From NCBI GenBank assembly GCA_965267535.1, contig OZ254082.1, positions 2,294,001-2,358,000 on the forward strand: DNA of 64,000 nucleotides, written 5' to 3'. Below are positions 53,915 through 61,753 of this stretch, one piece after another. The translations under genes and the position numbers were made by a program. Every line of letters starts with the position of its first letter. Positions within the stretch are counted from its first letter, which is position 1. The DNA is from CAXBNB01 sp965267535 (lineage in GTDB: Bacteria > Bacteroidota > Bacteroidia > Cytophagales > Cyclobacteriaceae). Below the pieces are notes generated by a model, which saw only the letters and a list, made by a program, of their open reading frames with translations, was not told the DNA's origin and ran no database searches.

Positions 53915-55132
53915 TTAGGTTGTTTTTTTGATGTCTAATCCAAATTTTTTCAGCATACCTCTGGCCAGTACACTTTTGTGCACTTCGTCGGGACCGTCGT
54001 AGATGCGGGCACCTCGCTCATGACGATACCACCAGGCCAGAGTTGTGTCGTCTGTAATGCCGAGCGCTCCATGCGTTTGTATAGCCCTGTCGAGCACTTT
54101 GTGCATGACGCCAGCTACATAAAATTTTATGGCAGATATTTCTTCTCTGGCTGCTTTGCTTCCGTGTTTTTCTATGCGGGCTGCAGTGTCGAGCACAAGG
54201 AGCCTGGCGGCATTTATTTCAGCGCGACTTTCTGCTAGCCAGTTTTGGATACTTTGCTTGTGTCCTAGCATTTGCTGTGCGTCTATTTTTCGTGTAGCTG
54301 CCCTGTGACACATCATTTTAAGGGCACGTTCGCTGATGCCAATCCAACGCATACAATGGTGTATTCTGCCGGGACCTAGCCGCTGTTGGGCCAGTAAAAA
54401 CCCACTTCCTTCCTTGTGAATAAGATTGCTGGCGGGTACTTTGCAGTGGGTATATCTGATTTCGGAATGACTGATATAACCTTCACCTGCTTCTCCCATT
54501 ACAGGGATATTTCTCACGATCTCAAATCCGGGGGTGTGTGTAGGTACTATCAGCATGCTGGCTCGCTCGTATACAGGTGCATCGGGGTTAGTCACAGCCA
54601 TGACTATAGCAAATGCAGCTCCGTCAGCCGAAGAAGTAAACCATTTATGCCCGTTTATAATGTAATGTTCGTCTTGACGGATAGCTGTAGTGTGGAGTAG
54701 GATTGGGTTTGAACCGGCATTTTCGGGTTCGGTCATCGAAAAGCAGCTCCTGATATCTCCGTTTTCGAGGGGTTCAAGGTATTCTTTTTTTATTGCTTCA
54801 TCGGCAAAATGATCCAGTAGTTCCATGTTGCCAATATCTGGAGCCTGGCAGTTGAATACATAGTGTCCCAAAGGAGTAGTAGCCAGCACTTCGCTTAGCT
54901 GAGCAAACTCGGTGAGCGACAGTCCCAGTCCTCCTTTTTCCTGACTGAGGTGAGGTGCCCACCAGCCCTTGCTCTTTATTTGATTTCGTAGTTGTAGAAG
55001 TGCCCCTTTCTCCAAAGTCAGAAAAGGAGTGTGAAGAAATTCGTTTTCTCTGGGAATAAGCTCATCTTCTAAAAAATGACTTATTTCAGCAATGAGTGAT
55101 TCCAGACGGGGCGTGCTGTACAGTTCTACCAT
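53915..55132 (-). CDS. Acyl-CoA dehydrogenase (ACAD10/11-type)
   Basis: Flavoprotein that introduces a double bond into acyl-CoA. 405 residues, with the N-terminal helical domain, the middle-domain signature CFSMTEPENAGSNP and HKWFTSSADGA, and a C-terminal helical domain containing QTHGALGITDDT and a YDGPDEVH segment that supplies the FAD/substrate contacts. It is the first gene of the three-gene operon with the APH-like phosphotransferase and hydroxyacyl-CoA dehydrogenase. The combination suggests action on 4-phospho-acyl-CoA rather than ordinary fatty acids; that is inference from gene context. Confidence 0.93.
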   Translation of the reverse strand: MVELYSTPRLESLIAEISHFLEDELIPRENEFLHTPFLTLEKGALLQLRNQIKSKGWWAPHLSQEKGGLGLSLTEFAQLSEVLATTPLGHYVFNCQAPDIGNMELLDHFADEAIKKEYLEPLENGDIRSCFSMTEPENAGSNPILLHTTAIRQDEHYIINGHKWFTSSADGAAFAIVMAVTNPDAPVYERASMLIVPTHTPGFEIVRNIPVMGEAGEGYISHSEIRYTHCKVPASNLIHKEGSGFLLAQQRLGPGRIHHCMRWIGISERALKMMCHRAATRKIDAQQMLGHKQSIQNWLAESRAEINAARLLVLDTAARIEKHGSKAAREEISAIKFYVAGVMHKVLDRAIQTHGALGITDDTTLAWWYRHERGARIYDGPDEVHKSVLARGMLKKFGLDIKKTT

Positions 55133-55189
55133 ATTTTAGGTTGTTTGGTCTAAAGATAATGATAGACAGCCTGTATATCCCGACTTGGG

Positions 55190-56314
55190 TTATTTTTTTA
55201 ATTGCTCAATTGCAGCTAATAACTGCTTTTCTTCAGCAGTCCAAAGAGCATCTTGCAAAGAGTGATTTTTATGGTTTTGATGTAGTTTTATGAGGTGGTG
55301 GGCTGTTTGGTCGGGTGTGTGGGATGAAAAGTCCACTTCAAGTGCTGCTTTGTGTTGTTGTGCATAGGTTGTCCATACTGTGCCCGGCTGACAGATGATA
55401 ATAAGTCCCTGAGCGAGGTATTCATACACTTTTGTTGGCATGCGGTGTTCGTTGCTTTTGTTCAATGTATATGACACGATACCAAAGTCGGCTGTTGTCA
55501 TGACCGACTGGATTTTATGGTGAACTATGGGGGATAATGAAGCGTTGATGTCAATTTTTGGCGAGGCGTATAGTTGCAGCTTTTTAAGAACCGAGCCAGA
55601 GGGACAGTGCCCTATGACTGTGAGTCGTGCCTGCGGTATATAGGGAGCTATTTGGTTGAAAAAATCTATAGCTGTAAAAACTCCACTGTTGAAAGAGAGG
55701 TTGCCGCTAAAAAGAAAATGTATGTTTTTATTGTGGGTTTTATTCAGGTGTGGCTCTTGCTCACTGAAAAATGCCAGCGCTTTGTTTTCGAGTATGGTAA
55801 AACGATTTCCCAGGAAAGGCAGCTCGTGCTGGTAGCATTTTTCTGCCAGAAAAAAATGATCAATAAAAGGGGAGAGGCTAATTTCTTTTATTCGCACGTA
55901 TATGCCGAGTGTCTGTTTAAAAACAGGTGGATAGTTGGTTTGGTATATAAGGTTGTAGTAGTAGTTTTCCTGAATATCGTAGATGATTTTACTGCCAAAT
56001 AAAATTTTGCAAATAATCATAACTATCAGTAATTCATGGGTATTAGCTATGATTATGTTGGGTTTTAGTTTAATTAACTTTGAAAGGATTTTAAAAGGAG
56101 CAATTAAGCGATTTATGCTCAGCCTTTGATATCGGGTGAGCGTGTGGGTAGTAATGATTTCTGTGTTGATATTGATTTTACCCAATGGTTTTTGCCCTAT
56201 CAGGTGGAGATGATGATTGGGGTTTTTAGTTAAGCTTAGTGCTATTTTTTTATAAGACCGTACATCATCGATCGGCTTTAAAGTGGATATAAGGGCTATG
56301 TTGTATTGGGTCAT
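55190..56314 (-). CDS. GT4-like glycosyltransferase
   Basis: 374 residues, probably a GT-B fold glycosyltransferase. The N-terminal half has alternating beta-alpha units with IIIANTHELL and the GSKIIYDIQENYY segment typical of GT4 enzymes; the C-terminal half contains the nucleotide-sugar-binding pattern HRMPTKVYEYLAQGL. No signal peptide; cytoplasmic or peripheral membrane. The gene is AT-rich and Lys/Ile-rich compared with neighbours and stands alone, divergent from dapD. The sugar and acceptor cannot be predicted; exopolysaccharide or lipopolysaccharide synthesis is likely. Confidence 0.82.
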   Translation of the reverse strand: MTQYNIALISTLKPIDDVRSYKKIALSLTKNPNHHLHLIGQKPLGKININTEIITTHTLTRYQRLSINRLIAPFKILSKLIKLKPNIIIANTHELLIVMIICKILFGSKIIYDIQENYYYNLIYQTNYPPVFKQTLGIYVRIKEISLSPFIDHFFLAEKCYQHELPFLGNRFTILENKALAFFSEQEPHLNKTHNKNIHFLFSGNLSFNSGVFTAIDFFNQIAPYIPQARLTVIGHCPSGSVLKKLQLYASPKIDINASLSPIVHHKIQSVMTTADFGIVSYTLNKSNEHRMPTKVYEYLAQGLIIICQPGTVWTTYAQQHKAALEVDFSSHTPDQTAHHLIKLHQNHKNHSLQDALWTAEEKQLLAAIEQLKK

Positions 56315-56416
56315 TTGAGTGGAAATAGCACAGGTCTCTAAATTAGAAATAGCTCAATGGGAAATTTGTTTTAAAAGTAAGTAATTTCGCCGGAGAACAA
56401 TGAAAATAAATTGAAC

Positions 56417-57232
56417 ATGAGTGACATTAAACAACTGATTGAAAACACGTGGGAAGACAGAGCTTTATTGGAGAAGGCTGAGGTAAAAGATGCGATCGAG
56501 CATGTGATTGAGGAGTTGGATAAGGGTAGATTGAGGTGTGCCGAGCCTACAGCAGATGGCTGGCAGGTTAATGATTGGGTGAAAAAAGCCGTTATCCTGT
56601 ATTTTCCGATCAGAAAAATGGAAAAAATAGAAGTCGGACCTTTTGAGTTTCATGATAAAATGGCACTTAAAAAAGACTATGATAAGCTGGGCGTAAGAGT
56701 GGTTCCTCATGCGGTGGCTCGCTATGGAGCGTATGTATCTAAGGGTGTGATCATGATGCCTAGCTATGTAAATATAGGTGCCTATGTAGACGAAGGTTCT
56801 ATGGTGGATACCTGGGCTACAGTTGGTAGCTGTGCGCAAATAGGCAAAGGTGTGCACCTGAGCGGTGGAGTAGGTATCGGTGGTGTACTGGAGCCCGTAC
56901 AGGCAGCTCCTGTTATCGTAGAAGACAATGCTTTTATCGGGTCGAGATGTATAGTAGTAGAAGGTGTGCGTATAGGCAAAGAAGCAGTACTTGGAGCTAA
57001 CGTAACGTTGACAGGTAGCTCAAAAGTAATCGATGTAACCGGTAGCGAACCGGTAGAATACAAAGGCTATGTGCCTGAGCGTTCGGTAGTGATACCTGGT
57101 TCGTATGCTAAAGAGTTTGCTGCAGGTACCTACAATGTGCCCTGTGCCCTGATCATAGGAAAGCGTAAAGAGAGTACTGATAAAAAGACCTCTCTCAACA
57201 ATGCATTGAGAGAAAATGACGTGGCAGTATAA
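56417..57232 (+). CDS. dapD: Tetrahydrodipicolinate N-succinyltransferase
   Basis: Transfers succinyl from succinyl-CoA to tetrahydrodipicolinate in the succinylase branch of lysine and diaminopimelate synthesis. 271 residues, trimeric left-handed beta-helix enzyme. N-terminal WEDRALL and DGWQVNDWVKKAVILYF segments and the hexapeptide region with MMPSYVNIGAYVDEGSMVDTWATVGSCAQIG are diagnostic. I chose the ATG at 56417 over the upstream TTG at 56411. It is followed by a strong terminator. Diaminopimelate is also the residue contacted by OmpA domains encoded in this window. Confidence 0.97.
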   Translation: MSDIKQLIENTWEDRALLEKAEVKDAIEHVIEELDKGRLRCAEPTADGWQVNDWVKKAVILYFPIRKMEKIEVGPFEFHDKMALKKDYDKLGVRVVPHAVARYGAYVSKGVIMMPSYVNIGAYVDEGSMVDTWATVGSCAQIGKGVHLSGGVGIGGVLEPVQAAPVIVEDNAFIGSRCIVVEGVRIGKEAVLGANVTLTGSSKVIDVTGSEPVEYKGYVPERSVVIPGSYAKEFAAGTYNVPCALIIGKRKESTDKKTSLNNALRENDVAV

Positions 57233-57274
57233 CGTCATTTTTCTTTATTTTTACCTTTTGAGGTAAGTTAAAGG

Positions 57275-57320
57275 CCCTTACGACTAAGAGTTATTCGCCT
57301 CTTTCCGTAAGGGTTTTTTT
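57275..57320 (+). terminator. Rho-independent terminator after dapD
   Basis: CCCTTACG (57275-57282) pairs with CGTAAGGG (57306-57313), followed directly by seven T residues (57314-57320). It lies 42 bp after the dapD stop and ends 25 bp before the next start codon. Confidence 0.9.
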
Positions 57321-57345
57321 GTTAAGAATAAACACCAGAACTTTC

Positions 57346-58098
57346 ATGATGAATGTAAAAACGGTTTGCTGTATTGCTCTTATGGTTGTTGGCTTTGCCA
57401 CGGATATGAAGGCCGAAGATTTGATTGAAATAAAATCAAAAGATGGAATACGTATCTCTGCCGATTTGTATAAGATACATCCTGACACTGTGCCTTTCAT
57501 TATTCTGTTTCATCAGGCGGGATGGAGTAGAGGTGAGTATAGAGAAACAGCCCCGAAGTTTACCAGTGTGGGTTACAATTGCCTTGCGGTCGACCTGCGC
57601 TCAGGAAAGCAGGTGAATGGAGTAGAAAACATGACCTTTCAGCATGCAAAACAAGCTCTGAAGCAAACCCGCTACATAGATGCCATGCCGGATATAGAAG
57701 CGGTGGTAGAGCATGTGAAAAAGTTTTTGACCAAAGGAAAAGTTATTTTGCTGGGAAGTTCATATTCTGCTTCTTTGGTGCTGAAATATGCGGGCGAGAA
57801 TCCGGATATGGTACAGGCAGTGGCCGCTTTTTCTCCCGGAGAGTATTTTACACCTTTTGGAAAACCTTCGGATTATATAGCGCAGACCGCAAAAAATATT
57901 TCCTGTCCGGTATTTATTACTTCGGCCAAAGGAGAGAGAAACAGTTGGTGGCCTATATTCGAAGCGATACCAAATCCACAAAAGCAACACTACCTTCCGG
58001 AATCTACCGGGAATCATGGTTCAAGAGCCTTATGGGCCAAGTTTTCAGACCATAAAGGATACTGGGAAGCATTGATGGCTTTTGTAGAAAGCCTGTAG
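57346..58098 (+). CDS. Exported alpha/beta hydrolase (dienelactone hydrolase-like)
   Basis: 250 residues from the ATG at 57346 (another ATG follows immediately). A signal peptide-like N-terminus ends near MKAED. The fold is alpha/beta hydrolase: FHQAGWSRGEY around the oxyanion hole, nucleophile elbow GSSYSA, and a terminal histidine in STGNHGSR; the acid residue is probably in the ITSAKGE strand region but is not certain. The in-frame extension to 57319 overlaps the dapD terminator and is not expected. It probably acts on an ester or peptide in the periplasm. Convergent with the next gene, which ends 2 bp away. Confidence 0.82.
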   Translation: MMNVKTVCCIALMVVGFATDMKAEDLIEIKSKDGIRISADLYKIHPDTVPFIILFHQAGWSRGEYRETAPKFTSVGYNCLAVDLRSGKQVNGVENMTFQHAKQALKQTRYIDAMPDIEAVVEHVKKFLTKGKVILLGSSYSASLVLKYAGENPDMVQAVAAFSPGEYFTPFGKPSDYIAQTAKNISCPVFITSAKGERNSWWPIFEAIPNPQKQHYLPESTGNHGSRALWAKFSDHKGYWEALMAFVESL

Positions 58099-58099
58099 G

Positions 58100-58660
58100 T
58101 TAGAGCTTGATCTCTGTGATGTGTATGTGGTGTAGGTATTTGTCGATGTGATCGATCTTGTCGGTAATGTGCTTCATGTATTTTTTGATCTCCTGCTCTA
58201 CGATATACCTTTGACCGTCGTAGGAGTTGTCTGCAAAATCGTTTTTGGTGTATTTTTTGTCATGTTCGGTAACATGGCGTTCATGGCATTCCTGTTTTAG
58301 TTTTTTTAGAAAATTGGGAATGCTGTACTCTTCTTCAAATTTTCTGATTTGCTTCAAAATCTTATTTCTTTCCTTGTTGTCTATTACATAGGAGGGATCA
58401 TTCATTTTCTGAATAATAAGTGTGTCGTAGTGATGCAGCTTTTCAAGAATGGTTGTCACTTTGTCTTTGACAGACTGATCCTTGCAGTAGTTTTTGATGC
58501 CATCATAGTCGTCCAGTACACCGTCTAGTGTATGCCATTCAGCATCTAATTCATCAAAGTGCTTCACGATGGATTCAAAATCCTCTTCCTCTTCCTGCGC
58601 CACTACCGGTAATGAAACTACTGTGGTAAGTGCTAATAATAAAACGAATAACCTATTCAT
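58100..58660 (-). CDS. Exported helical, His- and Lys-rich hypothetical protein
   Basis: Not recognised. 186 residues with a signal peptide ending near VVAQ (residue 22), an acidic stretch (EEEEDFE), and then a predominantly charged, helix-forming chain rich in Lys, Asp, His and Ile with heptad-like spacing, ending in a histidine-rich segment (HIDKYLHHIHITEIKL). Probably a periplasmic alpha-helical protein; metal binding by the histidines is a guess. It lies 56 bp downstream of the RqcH-like gene on the same strand. Confidence 0.65.
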   Translation of the reverse strand: MNRLFVLLLALTTVVSLPVVAQEEEEDFESIVKHFDELDAEWHTLDGVLDDYDGIKNYCKDQSVKDKVTTILEKLHHYDTLIIQKMNDPSYVIDNKERNKILKQIRKFEEEYSIPNFLKKLKQECHERHVTEHDKKYTKNDFADNSYDGQRYIVEQEIKKYMKHITDKIDHIDKYLHHIHITEIKL

Positions 58661-58716
58661 AGCCTGATAATTTTAAATCGTGTTAACCTATCGCATTAAC
58701 TGTGCCAAAGCTAATA

Positions 58717-60258
58717 TTAATGAGGGTTTTGGCAAGGGTTAACCAGAATTACTTCTTCTCTTTTTACTGTTACTTTTCCGGGTTCAGCACCCTTGGGTTT
58801 GTTTACGTATTTGCGGGCAGTATAGATGACCGGGCATAGCGTATCTTGTTTGCCTTTGGAATACCAGGCCGCCAGTTGTGCCGCTTTTTCTATGGTAGCC
58901 AACGCTATATTTTCAGCGGTATTGTGTTTGATGATAACATGTGAGCCACTAACATTTCTAGCGTGTAACCAGAGGTCGTTTTTGCTGGTATACTGCCGCA
59001 ATAAAAGATCGTTGGCTTTGGCGTTTTTGCCTACCCACACCTGTTTGCCATCTATAGTGTACTCTATATAGGGCACGCTTATTTCCTGTTTTGAGTCCGC
59101 TTTGGTGCTTCCGGTGAGCTTTCGGAGTGCCTTCAGGTTGTCAGCGCTTGCTATTTGTTCTTTTTGTTCCAGCAGTTGTATGATTTCATTTTCTTTGGCA
59201 GATATATTCTGAGCCAACTTATCTACCTCTATTTTCTGGTTTTTAGCCTTTCGGTAGTAGGATTCGGCATTTGCCTGCAGACTTTGATCTGACTTTAGCC
59301 GGATTGTAATGTTTTGATTGCGGTAAAAATCAAACAATTCAATTGACTTACTGTGCTGGGTTTTTACATGTAAGTTGGCCATCAGAATGTCGGCTATTTC
59401 ATTGTTTTTAACTCCATGAGTCAATTCATTGAGTTTGTTTTTACTTTTTTCGATGTAACTCTCATACTTTTTTATTTGCTTCTCCAGCTGCCGTGTTGCT
59501 GTGTCTTTTTCGCGCTGTAGGAGGTAGGTTTGGTAGTAGTACGATGCTAATTTGTTGCAGGCGGCTATGGGATCTTGCAGAGTTGCTAAAGTGTCTCTTG
59601 TCGGTAGCAAACTCAGGTATGGTTTACCGTTGTGTTGGGTAGTTAGATAAAAGTTGTTGTTATCCAGTTCGCTGAGCAAATCCATAAGAATGGTCTCTTT
59701 TTTTGATATATCAGCATCATCAAATTGTTTGTCACTCAGGTATTGGTAAATGTGTTTGTCGAATGTAGGAAATGTTGTTTTTAGGTCGAACCCCGATGCT
59801 TTTAGAGCTGTAAAAGATTGGTCTATCGGGCGGTCCAGCAGCTTGGGGTTTAGAGATTGATCATTGGTCATGCTGTTTTTAAACATCGAATGAAAAGTAT
59901 TCTGATGAAACAGGCAGCAATTGGCTCTACGACCATGCAGCTTAAACAACAGCAGCCAGCCTTCAGACAAAGCTATCGCAAACGAACGCTCGTTTTGGTA
60001 TTGTACTATGTCTTTCACTGTTAGCCCCACAATGGGTGAAAATAGGTCTACAGCATTCTTTTTAGCTCTTTTGAATTGGTCAGGAAAGGTGAGAAATGAA
60101 GTGTCGTTGTTTAAACCAGCTTTTATCGTAAAGTTGTTGCTAAACTCTACTACCAGCTCGTCTTTGTTTTGGCTAAAACAGGCCGTTAGCTTTTTGCCCA
60201 GCAAATGAGGGCGCAAAGCTGAGGACAGTTGTTTAAGAAAATAATAGTTGAAATGCAT
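58717..60258 (-). CDS. rqcH: NFACT-family protein (RqcH/Rqc2 homologue)
   Basis: Ribosome-associated quality control factor that binds 50S subunits carrying stalled peptidyl-tRNA and directs alanine tailing. 513 residues: an N-terminal NFACT-N domain (HFNYYFLKQLSSAL...LHGRRANCCLF), a central long coiled coil (about 225-340), and a C-terminal NFACT-R domain (DLWLHARNVSGSHVII...YTARKYVNKPKGAEPGKV). Typical full-length members are ~570 residues; this one is slightly short. It starts 4 bp after the stop of the MBL-fold gene and is likely in the same transcript. Confidence 0.88.
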   Translation of the reverse strand: MHFNYYFLKQLSSALRPHLLGKKLTACFSQNKDELVVEFSNNFTIKAGLNNDTSFLTFPDQFKRAKKNAVDLFSPIVGLTVKDIVQYQNERSFAIALSEGWLLLFKLHGRRANCCLFHQNTFHSMFKNSMTNDQSLNPKLLDRPIDQSFTALKASGFDLKTTFPTFDKHIYQYLSDKQFDDADISKKETILMDLLSELDNNNFYLTTQHNGKPYLSLLPTRDTLATLQDPIAACNKLASYYYQTYLLQREKDTATRQLEKQIKKYESYIEKSKNKLNELTHGVKNNEIADILMANLHVKTQHSKSIELFDFYRNQNITIRLKSDQSLQANAESYYRKAKNQKIEVDKLAQNISAKENEIIQLLEQKEQIASADNLKALRKLTGSTKADSKQEISVPYIEYTIDGKQVWVGKNAKANDLLLRQYTSKNDLWLHARNVSGSHVIIKHNTAENIALATIEKAAQLAAWYSKGKQDTLCPVIYTARKYVNKPKGAEPGKVTVKREEVILVNPCQNPH

Positions 60259-60262
60259 TTTC

Positions 60263-61024
60263 TTAACACGAAAGTTTTAATCCATCGTACGCCAGTGATA
60301 TCCTTTCGGGTAGCTCTTTTTCTATATCTCTGTGACAGCCCAGCTTGTGACTTATATGTGTGAAGTAGGTTTGCTCAGCATCTATTTCCCGGGCTAGATC
60401 CAGCGCTTCTTCCAGGGTAAAGTGGGAGATGTGGGGCTCTTTTTGCAGGGAGTTGAGCACCAGTGTTTTCACACCGTCGAGTTTCTTTTTTTCATCATTG
60501 CTGATGTAGTTAGCATCGGTAATGTATGCAAAGTCACCTATTCTAAAGCCAAACACAGGAAGCTTGTGATGCATTACCTGAATGGGGGTAATCCCGATTC
60601 CCTCTACTTCAAAGGGTATATTTTCAATTTGATGGGTAATAATACGAGGAGCTCCGGGATATTTTTTTTCAGCAAACACATAGGCAAACTCTTGTTTGAG
60701 TTGATCTATTACACGCTGATGACCATAAATAGGCATATCCATGTTTTGTCTGAAGTTGTAACTTCTGATATCGTCCAGTCCGGCTGTGTGGTCCTTGTGC
60801 TCATGGGTAAAAAGTATCGCGTTTAGTGTTTTTACCCTTTCGCGGATCATTTGTTGTCTGAAGTCTGGTCCGGTATCTATTACTATGCTTTTGTTGTCGA
60901 TGGCCAGGTGTATAGCAGATCGTAAGCGCTTGTCTCTAAAGTCGATAGATTGGCATACTTCGCATTCGCAGGCGATAACAGGGACACCCTGCGAGGTGCC
61001 TGTTCCTAAAAATGTGACTATCAA
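60263..61024 (-). CDS. MBL-fold metallo-hydrolase (PhnP-like)
   Basis: 253 residues. The metallo-beta-lactamase motif THEHKDH is present with further ligands TDANY and the C-terminal HISHKLG. The N-terminal GTGTSQGVP and a CxCxxC cluster (CECEVCQ) match the PhnP/RNase Z-related group in which these cysteines bind structural zinc. Members hydrolyse cyclic phosphodiesters or process nucleic acids; the substrate here is unknown, and no phosphonate genes are nearby. The start overlaps the small upstream gene by 4 bp. Confidence 0.92.
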   Translation of the reverse strand: MIVTFLGTGTSQGVPVIACECEVCQSIDFRDKRLRSAIHLAIDNKSIVIDTGPDFRQQMIRERVKTLNAILFTHEHKDHTAGLDDIRSYNFRQNMDMPIYGHQRVIDQLKQEFAYVFAEKKYPGAPRIITHQIENIPFEVEGIGITPIQVMHHKLPVFGFRIGDFAYITDANYISNDEKKKLDGVKTLVLNSLQKEPHISHFTLEEALDLAREIDAEQTYFTHISHKLGCHRDIEKELPERISLAYDGLKLSC

Positions 61025-61296
61025 ATTTCTAACTTTGTTTGTGCGATTTCCTGATACAATTTTCTGTTTTTTTCCGAAAGCTGTTTGGTGTCTACCGAAA
61101 TCGATTTTAAGATTTCTAACAAACAGCTGATTTTGCCGTCTACCGTATAAAACTTGTTAACCACAGCTACTTTGGTGTCTTTTAGGATACAGTAGCCAGA
61201 CTGAAAATTGCCTTTTTCATAGCGTAGTACATAGTCTGTTTCGGAAAAAAGATCCTCCAGCTTGTTGAGGTAGTGTTTGGTAGCCTTAATTTGCAT
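61021..61296 (-). CDS. Small conserved hypothetical protein
   Basis: 91 residues, no signal peptide or membrane helix, function unknown. It begins with a helix (KATKHYLNKLEDLFSETDYVLRYEKGNFQSGY) followed by beta strands with a conserved-looking GYCILKDTKVAVVNKFY and a terminal helix. I believe related short proteins occur in other Bacteroidota at this position but could not check. Its start lies within the last codons of the response regulator gene (11-bp overlap) and its stop overlaps the MBL-fold start by 4 bp, strong evidence that it is expressed. Confidence 0.75.
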   Translation of the reverse strand: MQIKATKHYLNKLEDLFSETDYVLRYEKGNFQSGYCILKDTKVAVVNKFYTVDGKISCLLEILKSISVDTKQLSEKNRKLYQEIAQTKLEI

Positions 61297-61666
61297 TAGC
61301 TTCTGTGTATTTCTTTACAGTTTCTACGAGCACGTCAAAATTAAGGGGCTTTGGTATAAATTCATTGATGCCGGCATCATTAAAATCAGCCATTGAGTAG
61401 TTTTTGGCATTGCCGGTAATGGCTATGATAGGGATTTGGGATTTTTGCTGGTCGTCGAGTTTTCGTATTTCTCGTGCACAGTCCATGCCGTCCATTTTAG
61501 GCATGTTTATGTCCATCAAAATCAGATCAAAAGTATCGTTGTTTATTTCGTTGAGTACTTCTACGCCATTTTTTACAGATGTAATGTCATAGTTTTGTAT
61601 CTGTAGTATTTTTCGGGTCAGATTTTGAATAACCGAACTGTCTTCTGCAATAATAACCTTTTTCAT
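61286..61666 (-). CDS. Stand-alone CheY-like response regulator
   Basis: 126 residues, a single receiver domain: acidic pair EDS at about 8-10, phospho-acceptor Asp in LILMDINMPKMDG (about residue 53), the switch Thr in ITGNAKN and the Lys in IPKPLNF. No output domain, so it signals by protein contact. It lies 87 bp downstream of a hybrid histidine kinase with an Hpt domain, which is the likely phosphodonor, and overlaps the next small gene by 11 bp. Confidence 0.95.
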   Translation of the reverse strand: MKKVIIAEDSSVIQNLTRKILQIQNYDITSVKNGVEVLNEINNDTFDLILMDINMPKMDGMDCAREIRKLDDQQKSQIPIIAITGNAKNYSMADFNDAGINEFIPKPLNFDVLVETVKKYTEANAN

Positions 61667-61753
61667 TGCGTAAGCGGGGTTTTAATAGTAAGTCTAGCTG
61701 ATTGTGTGAAATGATAAATAGACCACAATTTAAGCAAAAATGCGCTCAAGCTT

